Source of the DNA: Hydractinia symbiolongicarpus
Taxonomy: Eukaryota; Cnidaria; Hydrozoa; Anthoathecata; Hydractiniidae
Length of the DNA: 64,000 nucleotides
Assembly (NCBI RefSeq): GCF_029227915.1
Contig: NC_079881.1
Coordinates: 31,721,501 to 31,785,500 of the forward strand
Direction: 5' to 3'
Numbering within the stretch: position 1 is the first letter of the stretch; every line of letters starts with the position of its first letter. Under the pieces are notes generated by a model that did no database searches, was not told the DNA's origin, and worked only from the letters and a program-made list of their open reading frames with translations. Made by a program: the position numbers and the translations under genes. Positions 26,421-39,285 of the stretch are shown here, one piece after another.

Positions 26421-29411
26421 CGGTCCATAATCAGTTCAATTAAGTACCACAGTCAATTGTTTCACTGTTAAAAGCCATACAACCTAGTAATACCGGAATA
26501 ATAGCACGAAATACATGTTGGTACGAATATGTAACTCAACCGTTGTAACTCAAACGGATTGACACCGTTAAAAAGTCAATGAAATGTAGTTTTTGAAACT
26601 GTCTCTCTTTCTTCAGCGCGCGCTAACAGCTAGGATTGGTCCCACAGAAAAAAAATGACTTTTTGTTAGCCTAATTCTTAAATGAAGCGCTACCACAGCG
26701 CCCAGTGTTATCGCTGAGTTCCGGCAATCACGTCAAATTAAGAAGAATGTTATTTCTTGGAGACAAATTGTCTCCTTTATCACATTTCTCAGGTGACAGT
26801 CCAAAGTTAGTTCAATTAAGTTCCACAATCAATCGTTTCATAGTTAAAAGCGATGCAACCTAGTAATGTCAGAAAAATATCCCTAAATACATGTTGGTAC
26901 GAGTATGTGACCCAACCGTTGTAACTCAAACGGGCTGACACCGTTAGAAAGTTAATGGAATGTAGTTTTTGAAACTGTCGCTATTTCTTTAGCGCTCGAT
27001 AACGGATAGGATTGGTCCCACAGTAAAGAATGACTTATTTATCCAAATTTTTAAATGAAGCGCTACCACAGCGACAAGTGTAATCGCTGAGTTCCGGTAA
27101 TCCCGTCAAATTAGGAAGAATGTTATTTCTTAGAGTCCAATTGTCTCACTTATCACATTTATCAGGTCACAGTCCAAAGTTAGTTCAATTAAGTCCCACA
27201 GTCAAACGTTCCATCGCTAAAAGCGATGCAACCTAGTTATATCAAAACAAATATCACTAAATACATGTTGGTACGAATATGTGACGCAACCGTTGTAACT
27301 GAAGTGGATTGATACCGTTAGAAAGTCAATGAAATGTACTTTTTGAAACTGTCGCAATTTCTTTAGCGCGCGATAACGGATAGGATTGTTCCCACAGTAA
27401 AGAATGACTCATTTATCTAAATTCTTAAATGAAGCGCTACCACAGCGCCCAGTGTAATCGCTGAGTTCCGGCAATCATGTCAAATTAAAAAGAATGTTAA
27501 TTCTTGGAGTCCACTTGTCTCACTTATAACATTTTTAAGGTCACGGTCCATAATCAGTTCAATTAAGTACCACAGTCAATTGTTTCACTGTTAAAAGCCA
27601 TACAACCTAGTAATACCGGAAAAATAGCACGAAATACATGTTGGTACGAATATGTAACTCAACCGTTGTAACTCAAACGGATTGATACTGTTAAAAAGTC
27701 AATGAAATGTAGTTTTTGAAACTGTCTCTCTTTCTTCAGCGCGCGCTAACAGCTAGGATTGGTCCCACAGAAAAAAAATGACTTTTTGTTAGCCTAATTC
27801 TTAAATGAAGCGCTACCACAGCGCCCAGTGTTATCGCTGAGTTCCGGCAATCACGTCAAATTAAGAAGAATGTTATTTCTTGCAGACAAATTGTCTCCTT
27901 TATCACATTTCTCAGGTGACAGTCCAAAGTTAGTTCAATTAAGTTCCACAATCAATCGTTTCATAGTTAAAAGCGATGCAACCTAGTAATGTCAGAAAAA
28001 TATCCCTAAATACATGTTGGTACGAGTATGTGACCCAACCGTTGTAACTCAAACGGTCTGACACCGTTAGAAAGTTAATGGAATGTAGTTTTTGAAACTG
28101 TCGCTATTTCTTTAGCGCTCGATAACGGATAGGATTGGTCCCACAGTAAAGAATGACTTATTTATCCAAATTTTTAAATGAAGCGCTACCACAGCGACAA
28201 GTGTAATCGCTGAGTTCCGGTAATCCCGTCAAATTAGGAAGAATGTTATTTCTTAGAGTCCAATTGTCTCACTTATCACATTTATCAGGTCACAGTCCAA
28301 AGTTAGTTCAATTAAGTCCCACAGTCAAACGTTTCATAGTTAAAAGCGATGCAACCTAGTAATGTCAGAAAGATATCCCTAAATACATGTTGGTACGAGT
28401 ATGTGACCCAACCGTTGTAACTCAAACGGGCTGACACCGTTAGAAAGTTAATGAAATGTAGTTTTTGAAACTGTCGCTATTTCTTTAGCGCGCGATAACG
28501 GATAGGATTGGTCCCACAGTAAAGAATGACTTATTTATCTAAATTTTTAAATGAAGCGCTACCACAGCGACAAGTGTAATCGCTGAGTTGCGGTAATCCC
28601 GTCAAATTAAGAAGAATGTTATTTCTTAGAGTCCAATTGTCTCACTTATCACATTTATCAGGTCACAGTCCAAAGTTAGTTCAATTAAGTCCCACAGTCA
28701 AACGTTTCATTGTTAAAAGCGATGCAGCCTAGTAATATCAGAAAAATATTGCTAAAAACATGTTGGCACGAATAGGTGACCCAACCGTTGTAACTCAAAC
28801 GGGCTGACACCGTTAGAAAGTTAATGGAATGTAGTTTTTGAAACTGTCGCTATTTCTTTAGCGCTCGATAACGGATAGGATTGGTCCCACAGTAAAGAAT
28901 GACTTAATTATCCAAATTTTTAAATGAAGCGCTACCACAGCGACAAGTGTAATCGCTGAGTTCCGGTAATCCCGTCAAATTAGGAAGAATGTTATTTCTT
29001 AGAGTCCAATTGTCTCACTTATCACATTTATCAGGTCACAGTCCAAAGTTAGTTCAATTAAGTCCCACAGTCAAACGTTTCATAGTTAAAAGCGATGCAG
29101 CCTAGTAATATTAGAAAAATATATCTAAAAACATGTTGGTACGAATAGGTGACCCAACCGTTGTAACTCAAAGGGACTGACACCGTTAGAAAGTCAATGA
29201 AATGTAGTTTTTGAAACTTTCGCTATTTCTTCAGCGCGCGATAACGGCTAGGATTGGTCCCACAGTAAAGAATGACTTATTTATCTAAATTCTTAAATGA
29301 AGCGCTACCACAGCGCCCAGTGTAATCGCTGAGTTCCGGCAATCATGTCAAATTGAAAAGAATGTTGTTTCTTGGAGTCCACTTGTCTCACTTATAACAT
29401 TTTTAAGGTCA
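26421..29411 (+). repeat. B-F-D trimers (1123 bp) and D run
   Basis: Starts: 26421 (B), 26797 (F), 27170 (D/C), 27544 (B), 27920 (F), 28293 (D/F), 28666 (D), 29039 (D). The first three recur at 27544, 27920 and 28293 with an exact 1123-bp offset. Shared markers are CACGGTCC, AATGTTAATTCTTGG, CACAGAAAAAAAATG and TAATGGAATG. The D copies at 28293, 28666 and 29039 are consecutive and close in sequence but differ in their 5' segments, as expected after exchange between neighbours. Confidence 0.92.
26759..26775. repeat. 17-bp near-perfect palindrome GGAGACAAATTGTCTCC
   Basis: The arms GGAGACAA and TTGTCTCC are exact reverse complements around one central A. The palindrome lies about 30-40 bp before the start of an F monomer. 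The same 17-mer is seen at 40680, 41426, 45535, 46281, 55040, 58776, 59898 and 61020, in each case just upstream of an F copy. Other classes have GGAGTCCAATTGTCTCAT or GGAGTCCACTTGTCTCAC, which are much less symmetric. GGAGACCAATTGTCTCC (6-bp arms) is an intermediate form, seen near 42547 and 63268. Confidence 0.8.
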
Positions 29412-32400
29412 CAGTCCATAATCAGTTCAATTAAGTACCACAGTCAATTGTTTCACTGTTAAAAGCCATACAACCTAGTAATACCGGATAAATAGCACGA
29501 AATACATGTTGGTACGAATATGTAACTCAACCGTTGTAACTCAAACGGATTGATATTGTTAGAAAGACAATGAAATGTAGTTTTTGAAACTGTCTCTCTT
29601 TCTTCAGCGCGCGCTAACGGCTAGGATTGGTCCCACAGTAAAAAAATGACTTTTTTTAGCCTAATTCTTAAATGAAGCGCTACCACAGCGCCCAGTGTAA
29701 TCGCTGAGTTCCGGCAATCATGTCAAATTGAAAAGAATGTTGTTTCTTGGAGTCCAATTTTCTCATTTATCACATTTATTAGATCACAGTCCAAAGTTTG
29801 TTCAATTAAGTCCCACAGTAAATCCTTTCATTGCAAAAAGCGATGCAGCCTAGTAATATCAAAACAAATATCGCTAAATACATGTTGGTACGAATATGTG
29901 ACCCAACCATTGTAACTCAAACGGACTGACACCGTTAGAAAGTCAATGAAATTTAGTTTTTGAAACTGTCTGTCTTTCTTCAGCGCGCGCTAACGGCTAG
30001 GATTGGTCCCACAGTAAAAAAATGACTTTTTTTAGCCTAATTCTTAAATGAAGCGCTACCACAGCGCCCAGTGTAATCGCTGAGTTCCGGCAATCACGTC
30101 AAATTAAGAAGTATGTTATTTCTTGGAGACCAATTGTCTACTTTATCACATTTCTCAGGTGACAGTCTAAAGTTAGTTCAATTAAGTTCCACAATCAATC
30201 GTTTCATAGTTAAAAGCGATGCAACCTAGTAATATCAGAAAGATATCCCTAAATACATGTTAGTACGAGTATGTGACCCAACCGTTGTAACTCAAACGGG
30301 CTGACACCGTTAGAAATTTAATGGAATGTAGTTTTTGAAACTGTCGCTATTTCTTTAGCGCTCGATAACGGATAGGATTGGTCCCACAGTAAAGAATGAC
30401 TTATTTATCTAAATTTTTAAATGAAGCGCTACCACAGCGACAAGTGTAATCGCTGAGTTCCGATAATCCCGTCAAATTAGGAAGAATGTTATTTCTTAGA
30501 GTCCAATTGTCTCACTTATCACATTTATCAGGTCACAGTCCAAAGTTAGTTCAATTAAGTCCCACAGTCAAACGTTTCATAGTTAAAAGCGATGCAGCCT
30601 AGTAATATTAGAAAAATATCGCTAAAAACATGTTGGTACGAATAGGTGACCCAACCGTTGTAACTCAAAGGGACTGACACCGTTAGAAAGTCAATGAAAT
30701 GTAGTTTTTGAAACTTTCGCTATTTCTTCAGCGCGCGATAACGGCTAGGATTGGTCCCACAGTAAAGAATGACTTATTTATCTAAATTCTTAAATGAAGC
30801 GCTACCACAGCGCCCAGTGTAATCGCTGAGTTCCGGCAATCATGTCAAATTGAAAAGAATGTTGTTTCTTGGAGTCCAATTTTCTCATTTATCACATTTA
30901 TTAGATCACAGTCCAAAGTTTGTTCAATTAAGTCCCACAGTCAATCCTTTCATTGCAAAAAGCGATGCAGCCTAGTAATATCAAAACAAATATCGCTAAA
31001 TACATGTTGGTACGAATATGTGACCCAACCATTGTAACTCAAACGGACTGACACCGTTAGAAAGTCAATGAAATTTAGTTTTTGAAACTGTCTCTCTTTC
31101 TTCAGCGCGCGCTAACGGCTAGGATTGGTCCCACAGTAAAAAAATGACTTTTTTTAGCCTAATTCTTAAATGAAGCGCTACCACAGCGCCCAGTGTAATC
31201 GCTGAGTTCCGGCAATCACGTCAAATTAAGAAGTATGTTATTTCTTGGAGACCAATTGTCTACTTTATCACATTTCTCAGGTGACAGTCTAAAGTTAGTT
31301 CAATTAAGTTCCACAATCAATCGTTTCATAGTTAAAAGCGATGCAACCTAGTAATATCAGAAAGATATCCCTAAATACATGTTGGTACGAGTATGTGACC
31401 CAACCGTTGTAACTCAAACGGGCTGACACCGTTAGAAAGTTAATGGAATGTAGTTTTTGAAACTGTCGCTATTTCTTTAGCGCTCGATAACGGATAGGAT
31501 TGGTCCCACAGTAAAGAATGACTTATTTATCTAAATTTTTAAATGAAGCGCTACCACAGCGACAAGTGTAATCGCTGAGTTCCGATAATCCCGTCAAATT
31601 AGGAAGAATGTTATTTCTTAGAGTCCAATTGTCTCACTTATCACATTTATCAGGTCACAGTCCAAAGTTAGTTCAATTAAGTCCCACAGTCAAACGTTTC
31701 ATAGTTAAAAGCGATGCAGCCTAGTAATATTAGAAAAATATCGCTAAAAACATGTTGGTACGAATAGGTGACCCAACCGTTGTAACTCAAAGGGACTGAC
31801 ACCGTTAGAAAGTCAATGAAATGTAGTTTTTGAAACTTTCGCTATTTCTTCAGCGCGCGCTAACGGCTAGGATTGGTCCCACAGTAAAAAAATGACTTTT
31901 TTTAGCCTAATTCTTAAATGAAGCGCTACCACAGCGCCCAGTGTAATCGCCGAGTTCCGGCAATCACGTCAAATTAAGAAGAATTTTATTTCTTGGAAAC
32001 CAGTTGTCTCCTTTATCACATTTATCCAGTGACAGTCCAAAGTTAGTTCAATTAAGTTGCACAATCAATCGTTTCACAGTTAAAAGCGATGCAACCTAGT
32101 AATATCAGAAAGATATCCCTAAATACATGTTGGTACGAGTATGTGACCCAACCGTTATAACTCAAACGGGCTGACACCGTTAGAAAGTCAATGAAATGTA
32201 GTTTTTGAAACTGACGCTATTTCTTTGGCGCGCGATAACAGATAGGACTGGTCTCACAGTAAAGAATGACTTATTTATGTAACTTTTTAAATAAAGCGCT
32301 ACCACAGCGCCCAGTGTTATCGCTGAGTTCCGGCAATCATGTCAAATTGAAAAGAATGTTATTTATTGGAGTCCACTTGTCTCACTAATAACATTTTTAA

Positions 32401-34642
32401 GGTCACAGTCCATAATCAGTTCAATTAAGTCCCACAGTCAATTGTTTCACTGTTAAAAGCCATACAACCTAGTAATACCGGAAAAATAGCACGAAATACA
32501 TGTTGGTACGAATATGTAACTCAACCGTTGTAACTCAAACGGATTGATACTGTTAGAAAGACAATGAAATGTAGTTTTTGAAGCTGTCGCTATTTCTTCA
32601 GCGCGCTATAAAGGCTAGGTTTTGTCCCACAGTAAAGAATGACTTATTTATCTAAATTCTTAAATGAAGCGCTACCACAGCGCCCAGTGTAATCGCTAAG
32701 TTCCGGCAATCATGTCAAATTAGGAAGAATGTTATTTCTTGGAGACCACTTGTCTCATTTTAACATTTATAAGGTCACAGACCATAATCATTTTAATTAA
32801 GTCCCACATTCAATCGTTTCACTGTTAAAAGCCATACAACCTAGTAGTACCGGAAAAATATCGCTAAATACATGTTGGTACGAATATGTGACGCAACCGT
32901 TGTAACTGAAGTGGATTGATACCGTTAGAAAGTCAATGAAATGTACTTTTTGAAACTTTCGCTATTTCTTCAGCGCGCGATAACGGCTAGGATTGGTCCA
33001 ACAGTAAAGAATGACTCATTTATCTAAATTCTTAAATGAAGCGCTACCACAGCGCCCAGTGTAATCGCTGAGTTCCGGCAATCATGTCAAATTAAAAAGA
33101 ATGTTATTTCTTGGAGTCCACTTGTCTCACTTATAACATTTTCAAGATCACAGTCCATAATCAGTTCAATTAAGTACCACAGTCAATTGTTTCACTGTTA
33201 AAAGCCATACAACCTAGTAATACCGGAAAAATAGCACGAAATACATGTTGGTACGAATATTTAACTCAACCGTTGTAACTCAAACGTATTGATACTGTTA
33301 GAAAGACAATGAAATGTAGTTTTTGAAGCTGTCGCTATTTCTTCAGCGCGCGATAACGGCTAGGATTGGTCCCACAGTAAAGAATGACTTATTTATCTAA
33401 ATTCTTAAATGAAGCGCTACCACAGCGCCTAGTGTAATCGCTGAGTTCCGGCAATCATGTCAAATTGAGAAGAATATTGTTTCTTAGAGTCCAATTTTCT
33501 CATTTATCACATTTATTAGATCACAGTCCAAAGTTTGTTCAAATAAGTCCCACAGTCAAACGTTTCATTGTTTAAAGCGATGCAGCCTAGTAATATCAGA
33601 AAAATATCGCTAAAAACATGTTGGTACGAATAGGTGACACAACCGTTGTAACTCAAAGGGACTGACACCGTTAGAAAGTCAATGAAATGTAGTTTTTGAA
33701 ACTGTCGCTATTTCTTCAGCGCGCGATAACGGATAGGATTGGTCCCACAGTAAAGAATGACTTATTTATCTAAATTTTTAAATGAAGCACTACCACAGCG
33801 ACAAGTGTAATCGCTGAGTTCCGGCAATCATGTCAAATTAAAAAGAATGTTATTTCTTGGAGACCAATTGTCTACTTTATCACATTTCTCAGGTGACAGT
33901 CTAAAGTTAGTTCAATTAAGTTCCACAATCAATCGTTTCGTAGTTAAAAGCGATGCAACCTAGTAATATCAGAAAGATATCCCTAAATACATGTTAGTAC
34001 GAGTATGTGACCCAACCGTTGTATCTCAAACGGGCTGACACCGTTAGAAAGTTAATGGAATGTAGTTTTTGAAACTGTCGCTATTTCTTTAGCGCTCGAT
34101 AACGGATAGGATTGGTCCCACAGTAAAGAATGACTTATTTATCTAAATTTTTAAATGAAGCACTACCACAGCGACAAGTGTAATCGCTGAGTTCCGTGAA
34201 TCCCGTCAAATTAAGAAGAATTTTATTTCTTAGAGTCCAATTGTCTCACTTATCACATTTATCAGGTCACAGTCCAAAGTTAGTTCAATTAAGTCCCACA
34301 GTCAAACGTTTCATTGTTAAAAGCGATGCAGCCTAGTAATATCAGAAAAATATCGCTAAAAACATGTTGGTACGAATATGTGACGCAACCGTTGTAACTA
34401 AAGTGGATTGATACCGTTAGAAAGTCAATGAAATGTAGTTCTTGAAACTGTCGCTATTTTTTCAGCGCGCGATAACGGCTAGGATTGGTCCCACAGTAAA
34501 GAATGACTCATTTATCTAAATTCTTAAATGAAGCGCTACCACAGCGCCCAGTGTAATCGCTGAGTTCCGGCAATCATGTCAAATTAAAAAGAATGTTATT
34601 TCTTGGAGTCCACTTGTCTCACTTATAACATTTTCAAGATCA
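29412..34642 (+). repeat. C-F-D trimers (1122 bp) followed by B/A/C/F/D run
   Basis: Starts: 29412 (B), 29787 (C), 30163 (F), 30536 (D), 30909 (C), 31285 (F), 31658 (D), 32033 (F), 32406 (B), 32778 (A), 33151 (B), 33524 (C/D), 33897 (F), 34270 (D/A). C, F and D repeat at 1122 bp with private markers such as AAGAAGTATGTT at 30101/31223 and GTCTACTTTATC. The segment from 32213 to about 33520 reappears at 42765 (offset 10552) and 47620 (offset 15407). It carries rare tags: GACGCTATTTCTTTGGCGCG, and TATTTAACTCAACC at 33258. Confidence 0.92.
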
Positions 34643-35383
34643 CCGTCCATAATAAGTTCAATTAAGTACCACAGTCAATTGTTTTACTGTTAAAAGCCAT
34701 ACAACCTAGTAATACCGGAAAAATAGCACGAAATACATGTTGGTACGAATATGTAACTCAACCGTTGTAACTCAAACGGATTGATACTGTTAGAAAGACA
34801 ATGAAATGTAGTTTTTGAAGCTGTCGCTATTTCTTCAGCGCGCTATAACGGCTAGGATTGGTCCCACAGTAAAGAATGACTTATTAATCTAAATTCTTAA
34901 ATGAAGCGCTGCCACAGCGCCCAGTGTAATCGCTAAGTTCCGGCAATCATGTCAAATTAGGAAGAATGTTATTTCTTGGAGACCAATTGTCTCACTTATA
35001 ACATTTTTAAGATCACAGTCCATAATCAGTTCAATTAAGTCCCACAGTCAATTGTTTCACTGTTAAAAGCCATACAACCTAGTAGTACCGGAAAAATATC
35101 GCTAAATACATGTTGGTACGAATATGTAACTCAACCGTTGTAACTCAAACGGATTGATACTGTTAGAAAGACAATGAAATGTAGTTTTTGAAGCTGTCGC
35201 TATTTCTTCAGCGCGCTACAACAGCTAGGATTGGTCCCACAGTAAAGAATGACTTTTTTATCTAAATTCTTAAATGAAGCGCTACCACAGCGCCCAGTGT
35301 AATCGCTAAGTTCCGGCAATCATGTCAAATTAGGAAGAATGTTATTTCTTGGAGACCAATTGTCTCATTTTAACATTTATAAG
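34565..35383 (+). repeat. 819-bp out-of-register tandem unit, copy 1
   Basis: The unit begins at TTCCGGCAATCATG in the 3' part of one monomer. It runs through two further monomer starts (34643, 35016) and ends at CATTTATAAG. It is two monomers plus about 73 bp, so it does not keep monomer phase. At 35383/35384, TTTATAAG joins directly to TTCCGGC, where the satellite normally continues GGTCACAGACC. The end of one partner (TTATAAG) and the start of the other (GCTAAGTTCCGG) share TAAG. Confidence 0.88.
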
Positions 35384-36202
35384 TTCCGGCAATCATGTCA
35401 AATTAAAAAGAATGTTATTTCTTGGAGTCCACTTGTCTCACTTATAACATTTTCAAGATCACCGTCCATAATAAGTTCAATTAAGTACCACAGTCAATTG
35501 TTTTACTGTTAAAAGCCATACAACCTAGTAATACCGGAAAAATAGCACGAAATACATGTTGGTACGAATATGTAACTCAACCGTTGTAACTCAAACGGAT
35601 TGATACTGTTAGAAAGACAATGAAATGTAGTTTTTGAAGCTGTCGCTATTTCTTCAGCGCGCTATAACGGCTAGGATTGGTCCTACAGTAAAGAATGACT
35701 TATTTATCTAAATTCTTAAATGAAGCGCTGCCACAGCGCCCAGTGTAATCGCTAAGTTCCGGCAATCATGTCAAATTAGGAAGAATGTTATTTCTTGGAG
35801 ACCAATGGTCTCACTTATAACATTTTTAAGATCACAGTCCATAATCAGTTCAATTAAGTCCCACAGTCAATTGTTTCACTGTTAAAAGCCATACAACCTA
35901 GTAGTACCGGAAAAATATCGCTAAATACATGTTGGTACGAATATGTAACTCAACCGTTGTAACTCAAAAGGATTGATACTGTTAGAAAGACAATGAAATG
36001 TAGTTTTTGAAGCTGTCGCTATTTCTTCAGCGCGCTACAACAGCTAGGATTGGTCCCACAGTAAAGAATGACTTTTTTATCTAAATTCTTAAATGAAGCG
36101 CTACCACAGCGCCCAGTGTAATCGCTAAGATCCGGCAATCATGTCAAATTAGGAAGAATGTTATTTCTTGGAGACCAATTGTCTCATTTTAACATTTATA
36201 AG
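35384..36202 (+). repeat. 819-bp out-of-register tandem unit, copy 2
   Basis: This repeats 34565-35383 with exactly 819 bp between landmarks (for example CACCGTCCATAATAAG at 34641 and 35460). By eye I find about five single-base differences, such as GGTCCTACAG, ATTTATC, CCAATGGTCTC and CAAAAGGATT. It ends in the same TTTATAAG|TTCCGGC junction. The monomers starting at 35016 and 35835 are therefore 446 bp long, the longest intervals in the window. Confidence 0.88.
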
Positions 36203-36640
36203 TTCCGGCAATCATGTCAAATTAAAAAGAATGTTATTTCTTGGAGTCCACTTGTCTCACTTATAACATTTTCAAGATCACCGTCCATAATAAGTTCAAT
36301 TAAGTACCACAGTCAATTGTTTTACTGTTAAAAGCCATACAACCTAGTAATACCGGAAAAATAGCACGAAATACATGTTGGTACGAATATGTAACTCAAC
36401 CGTTGTAACTCAAACGGATTGATACTGTTAGAAAGACAATGAAATGCAGTTTTTGAAGCTGTCGCTATTTCTTCAGCGCGCTATAACGGCTAGGATTGGT
36501 CCCACAGTAAAGAATGACTTATTTATCTAAATTCTTAAATGAAGCGCTGCCACAGCGCCCAGTGTAATCGCTAAGTTCCGGCAATCATGTCAAATTAGGA
36601 AGAATGTTATTTCTTGGAGACCAATTGTCTCATTTTAACA
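36203..36640 (+). repeat. 819-bp unit, partial third copy
   Basis: The third copy starts at TTCCGGC (36203) and keeps the CACCGTCCATAATAAG tag at 36279. It contains only the first of the two internal monomers (36281), then continues in normal phase into a class A monomer at 36653. It marks the right edge of the tandem amplification. Confidence 0.8.
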
Positions 36641-37970
36641 TTTATAAGGTCACAGACCATAATCATTTTAATTAAGTCCCACATTCAATCGTTTCACTGT
36701 TAAAAGCCATACAACCTAGTAGTACCGGAAAAATATCGCTAAATACATGTTGGTACGAATATGTGACGCAACCGTTGTAACTGAAGTGGATTGATACCGT
36801 TAGAAAGTCAATGAAATGTACTTTTTGAAACTTTCACTATTTCTTCAGCGCGCGATAACGGCTAGGATTGGTCCCACAGTAAAGAATGACTCATTTATCT
36901 AAATTCTTAAATGAAGCGCTACCATAGCGCCCAATGTAATCGCTGAGTTCCGGCAATCATGTCAAATTAAAAAGAATGTTATTTCTTGGAGTCCACTTGT
37001 CTCACTTTTAACATTTTCAATATCACAGTCCATAATCAGTTCAATTAAGTACCACAGTCAATTGTTTCACTGTTAAAAGCCATACAACCTAGTAATACCG
37101 GAAAAATAGCACTAAATACATGTTGGTACGAATATGTAACTCAACCGTTGTAACTTAAACGTATTGATACTGTTAGAAAGACAATGAAATGTAGTTTCTG
37201 AAGCTGTCGCTATTTTTTCAGCGCGCGATAACGGCTAGGATTGGTCCCACAGTAAAGAATGACTTATTTATATAAATTCTTAAATGAAGCGCTACCACAG
37301 CGCCTAGTGTAATCGCTGAGTTCCGGCAATCATGTCAAATTGAGAAGAATGTCCGTTCTTGGAGTCCAATTTTCTCATTTATCACATTTATTAGATCACA
37401 GTCCAAAGTTTGTTCAAATAAGTCCCACAGTCAAACGTTTCAATGTTTAAAGCGATGCAGCCTAGTAATATCAGAAAAATATCGCTAAAAACATGTTGGT
37501 ACGAATAGTTGACACAACCGTTGTAACTCAAAGGGACTGACACCGTTAGAAAGTCAATGAAATGTAGTTTTTGAAACTGTCGCTATTTCTTCAGCGCGCG
37601 ATAACGGCTACGATTGGTCCCGCAGTAAAAAATGACTTTTTTATCTTAATTTTTATGTGAAGCGCTACAACAGTGCCCAGTGTAATCGCTGAGCTTCAGC
37701 AATCATTTCAAATTAAGAAGAATGCTATTTCTTGGAGTCCACTTGTCTCACTTATAACATTTATAAGGTCAAAGTCCAAAATCAGTTCAATTTAGTACCA
37801 CAGTCAATCGTTTCACTGTTAAAAGCGATGCAACCTAGTATTATCAAAACAATATCGCAAAATACATGTTGGTACAAATATGTGACCCAACCGTTGTAAC
37901 TTAAACGGACTGACACCGTTAGAATCTTAATGAAATGTAGTTTTTGAAACTGTCAATATTTCTTCAGCGC

Positions 37971-38018
37971 GCGATAACGGCTAGGATTGGTCCCGCGATA
38001 ACGGCTAGGATTGGTCCC
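37971..38018 (+). repeat. 24-bp perfect tandem duplication
   Basis: The 24 bases beginning GCGATAACGG and ending GGTCCC occur twice back to back, at 37971-37994 and 37995-38018, then GCAG continues. The host monomer (37772) is 396 bp, exactly 24 longer than usual. The matching monomer at 53585 has a single copy, so the duplication arose after the two segments separated, or was lost in one of them. Confidence 0.92.
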
Positions 38019-38912
38019 GCAGTAAAGAATGAATCATTTATGTAAATTCTTAAATGAAGCGCTACCACAGCGCCCAGTGTAGTCGCTGAGTTTCGGCAAT
38101 CATGTCAAATTAGAAAGAATGTTATTTCTTGGAGTCCAATTGTCTCATTTTAACATGTATCAGGTCACAGACCATAATCATTTTAATTAAGTCCCACATT
38201 CAATCGTTTCACTGTTAAAAGCCATACAACCTAGTAGTACCGGAAAAATATCGCTAAATACATGTTGGTACAATTATGTGACGCAACCGTTGTAACTAAA
38301 GTGGATTGATACCGTTAGAAAGTCAATGAAATGTAGTTTTTGAAACTGTCGCTATTTCTTCAGCACGCGATAACGGCTAGGATTGGTCCCACAGTAAAGA
38401 ATGACTCATTTATCTAAATTCTTAAATGAAGCGCTACCACAGCGCCCAGTGTAATCGCTGAGTTCCGGCAATCATGTCAAATTAGAAAGAATGTTATTTC
38501 TTGGAGTCCACTTGTCTCACTTATCACATTTATCAGGTCACAGTCCAAAGTTAGTTCAATTAAGTCCCACAGTCAAACGTTTAATTGTTAAAAGCGATGC
38601 AGCCTAGTAATATCAGAAAAATATCGCTAAAAATATGTTGGTACGAATAGGTGACCCAACCGTTGTAACTCAAAGGGACTTACACCGTTAGAAAGTCAAA
38701 AAAATGTAGTTTTTGAAACTGTCGCTATTTCTTCAGCGCGCGCTAACGGCTAGGATTGGTCCCACAGTAAAGAATGACTCAATTATCTAAATTCTTAAAT
38801 GAAGCGCTACCACAGCGCCCAGTGTAATCGCTAAGTTCCGGCAATCATGTCAAATTAGGAAGAATGTTATTTCTTGGAGACCAATTGTCTCATTTTAACA
38901 TTTATAAGGTCA

Positions 38913-39285
38913 CAGACCATAATCATTTTAATTAAGTCCCACATTCAATCGTTTTACTGTTAAAAGCCATACAACCTAGTATTATCAAAACAATATCGCA
39001 AAATACATGTTGGTACAAATATGTGACCCAACCGTTGTAACTTAAACGGAATGACACCGTTAGAATCTTAATGAAATGTAGTTTTTGAAACTGTCAATAT
39101 TTCTTCAGCGCGCGATAACGGCTACGATTGGTCTAGGAGTAAAAAATGACTTTTTTATCTTAATTTTTATGTGAAGCGCTACCCCAGCGCCCAGTGTAAT
39201 CGCTGAGCTTCGGCAATCATGTCAAATTAGAAAGAATGTTATTTCTTGGAGTCCACTTGTCTCACTTATCACATTTATCAGGTCA
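38913..39285 (+). repeat. Chimeric A/E monomer
   Basis: The first ~70 bp are class A (CAGACCATAATCATTTTAAT, CCCACATTC, CATACAACCTAG). It then switches to class E (TATTATCAAAACAATATCGC, GTACAAATATG, GAATCTTAATG). The switch lies in the CAACCTAGTA stretch common to all classes. Just before 39140 it has an unusual GGTCTAGGAGTAAAAAATG in place of GGTCCCGCAGTAAAAAATG. Confidence 0.85.
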
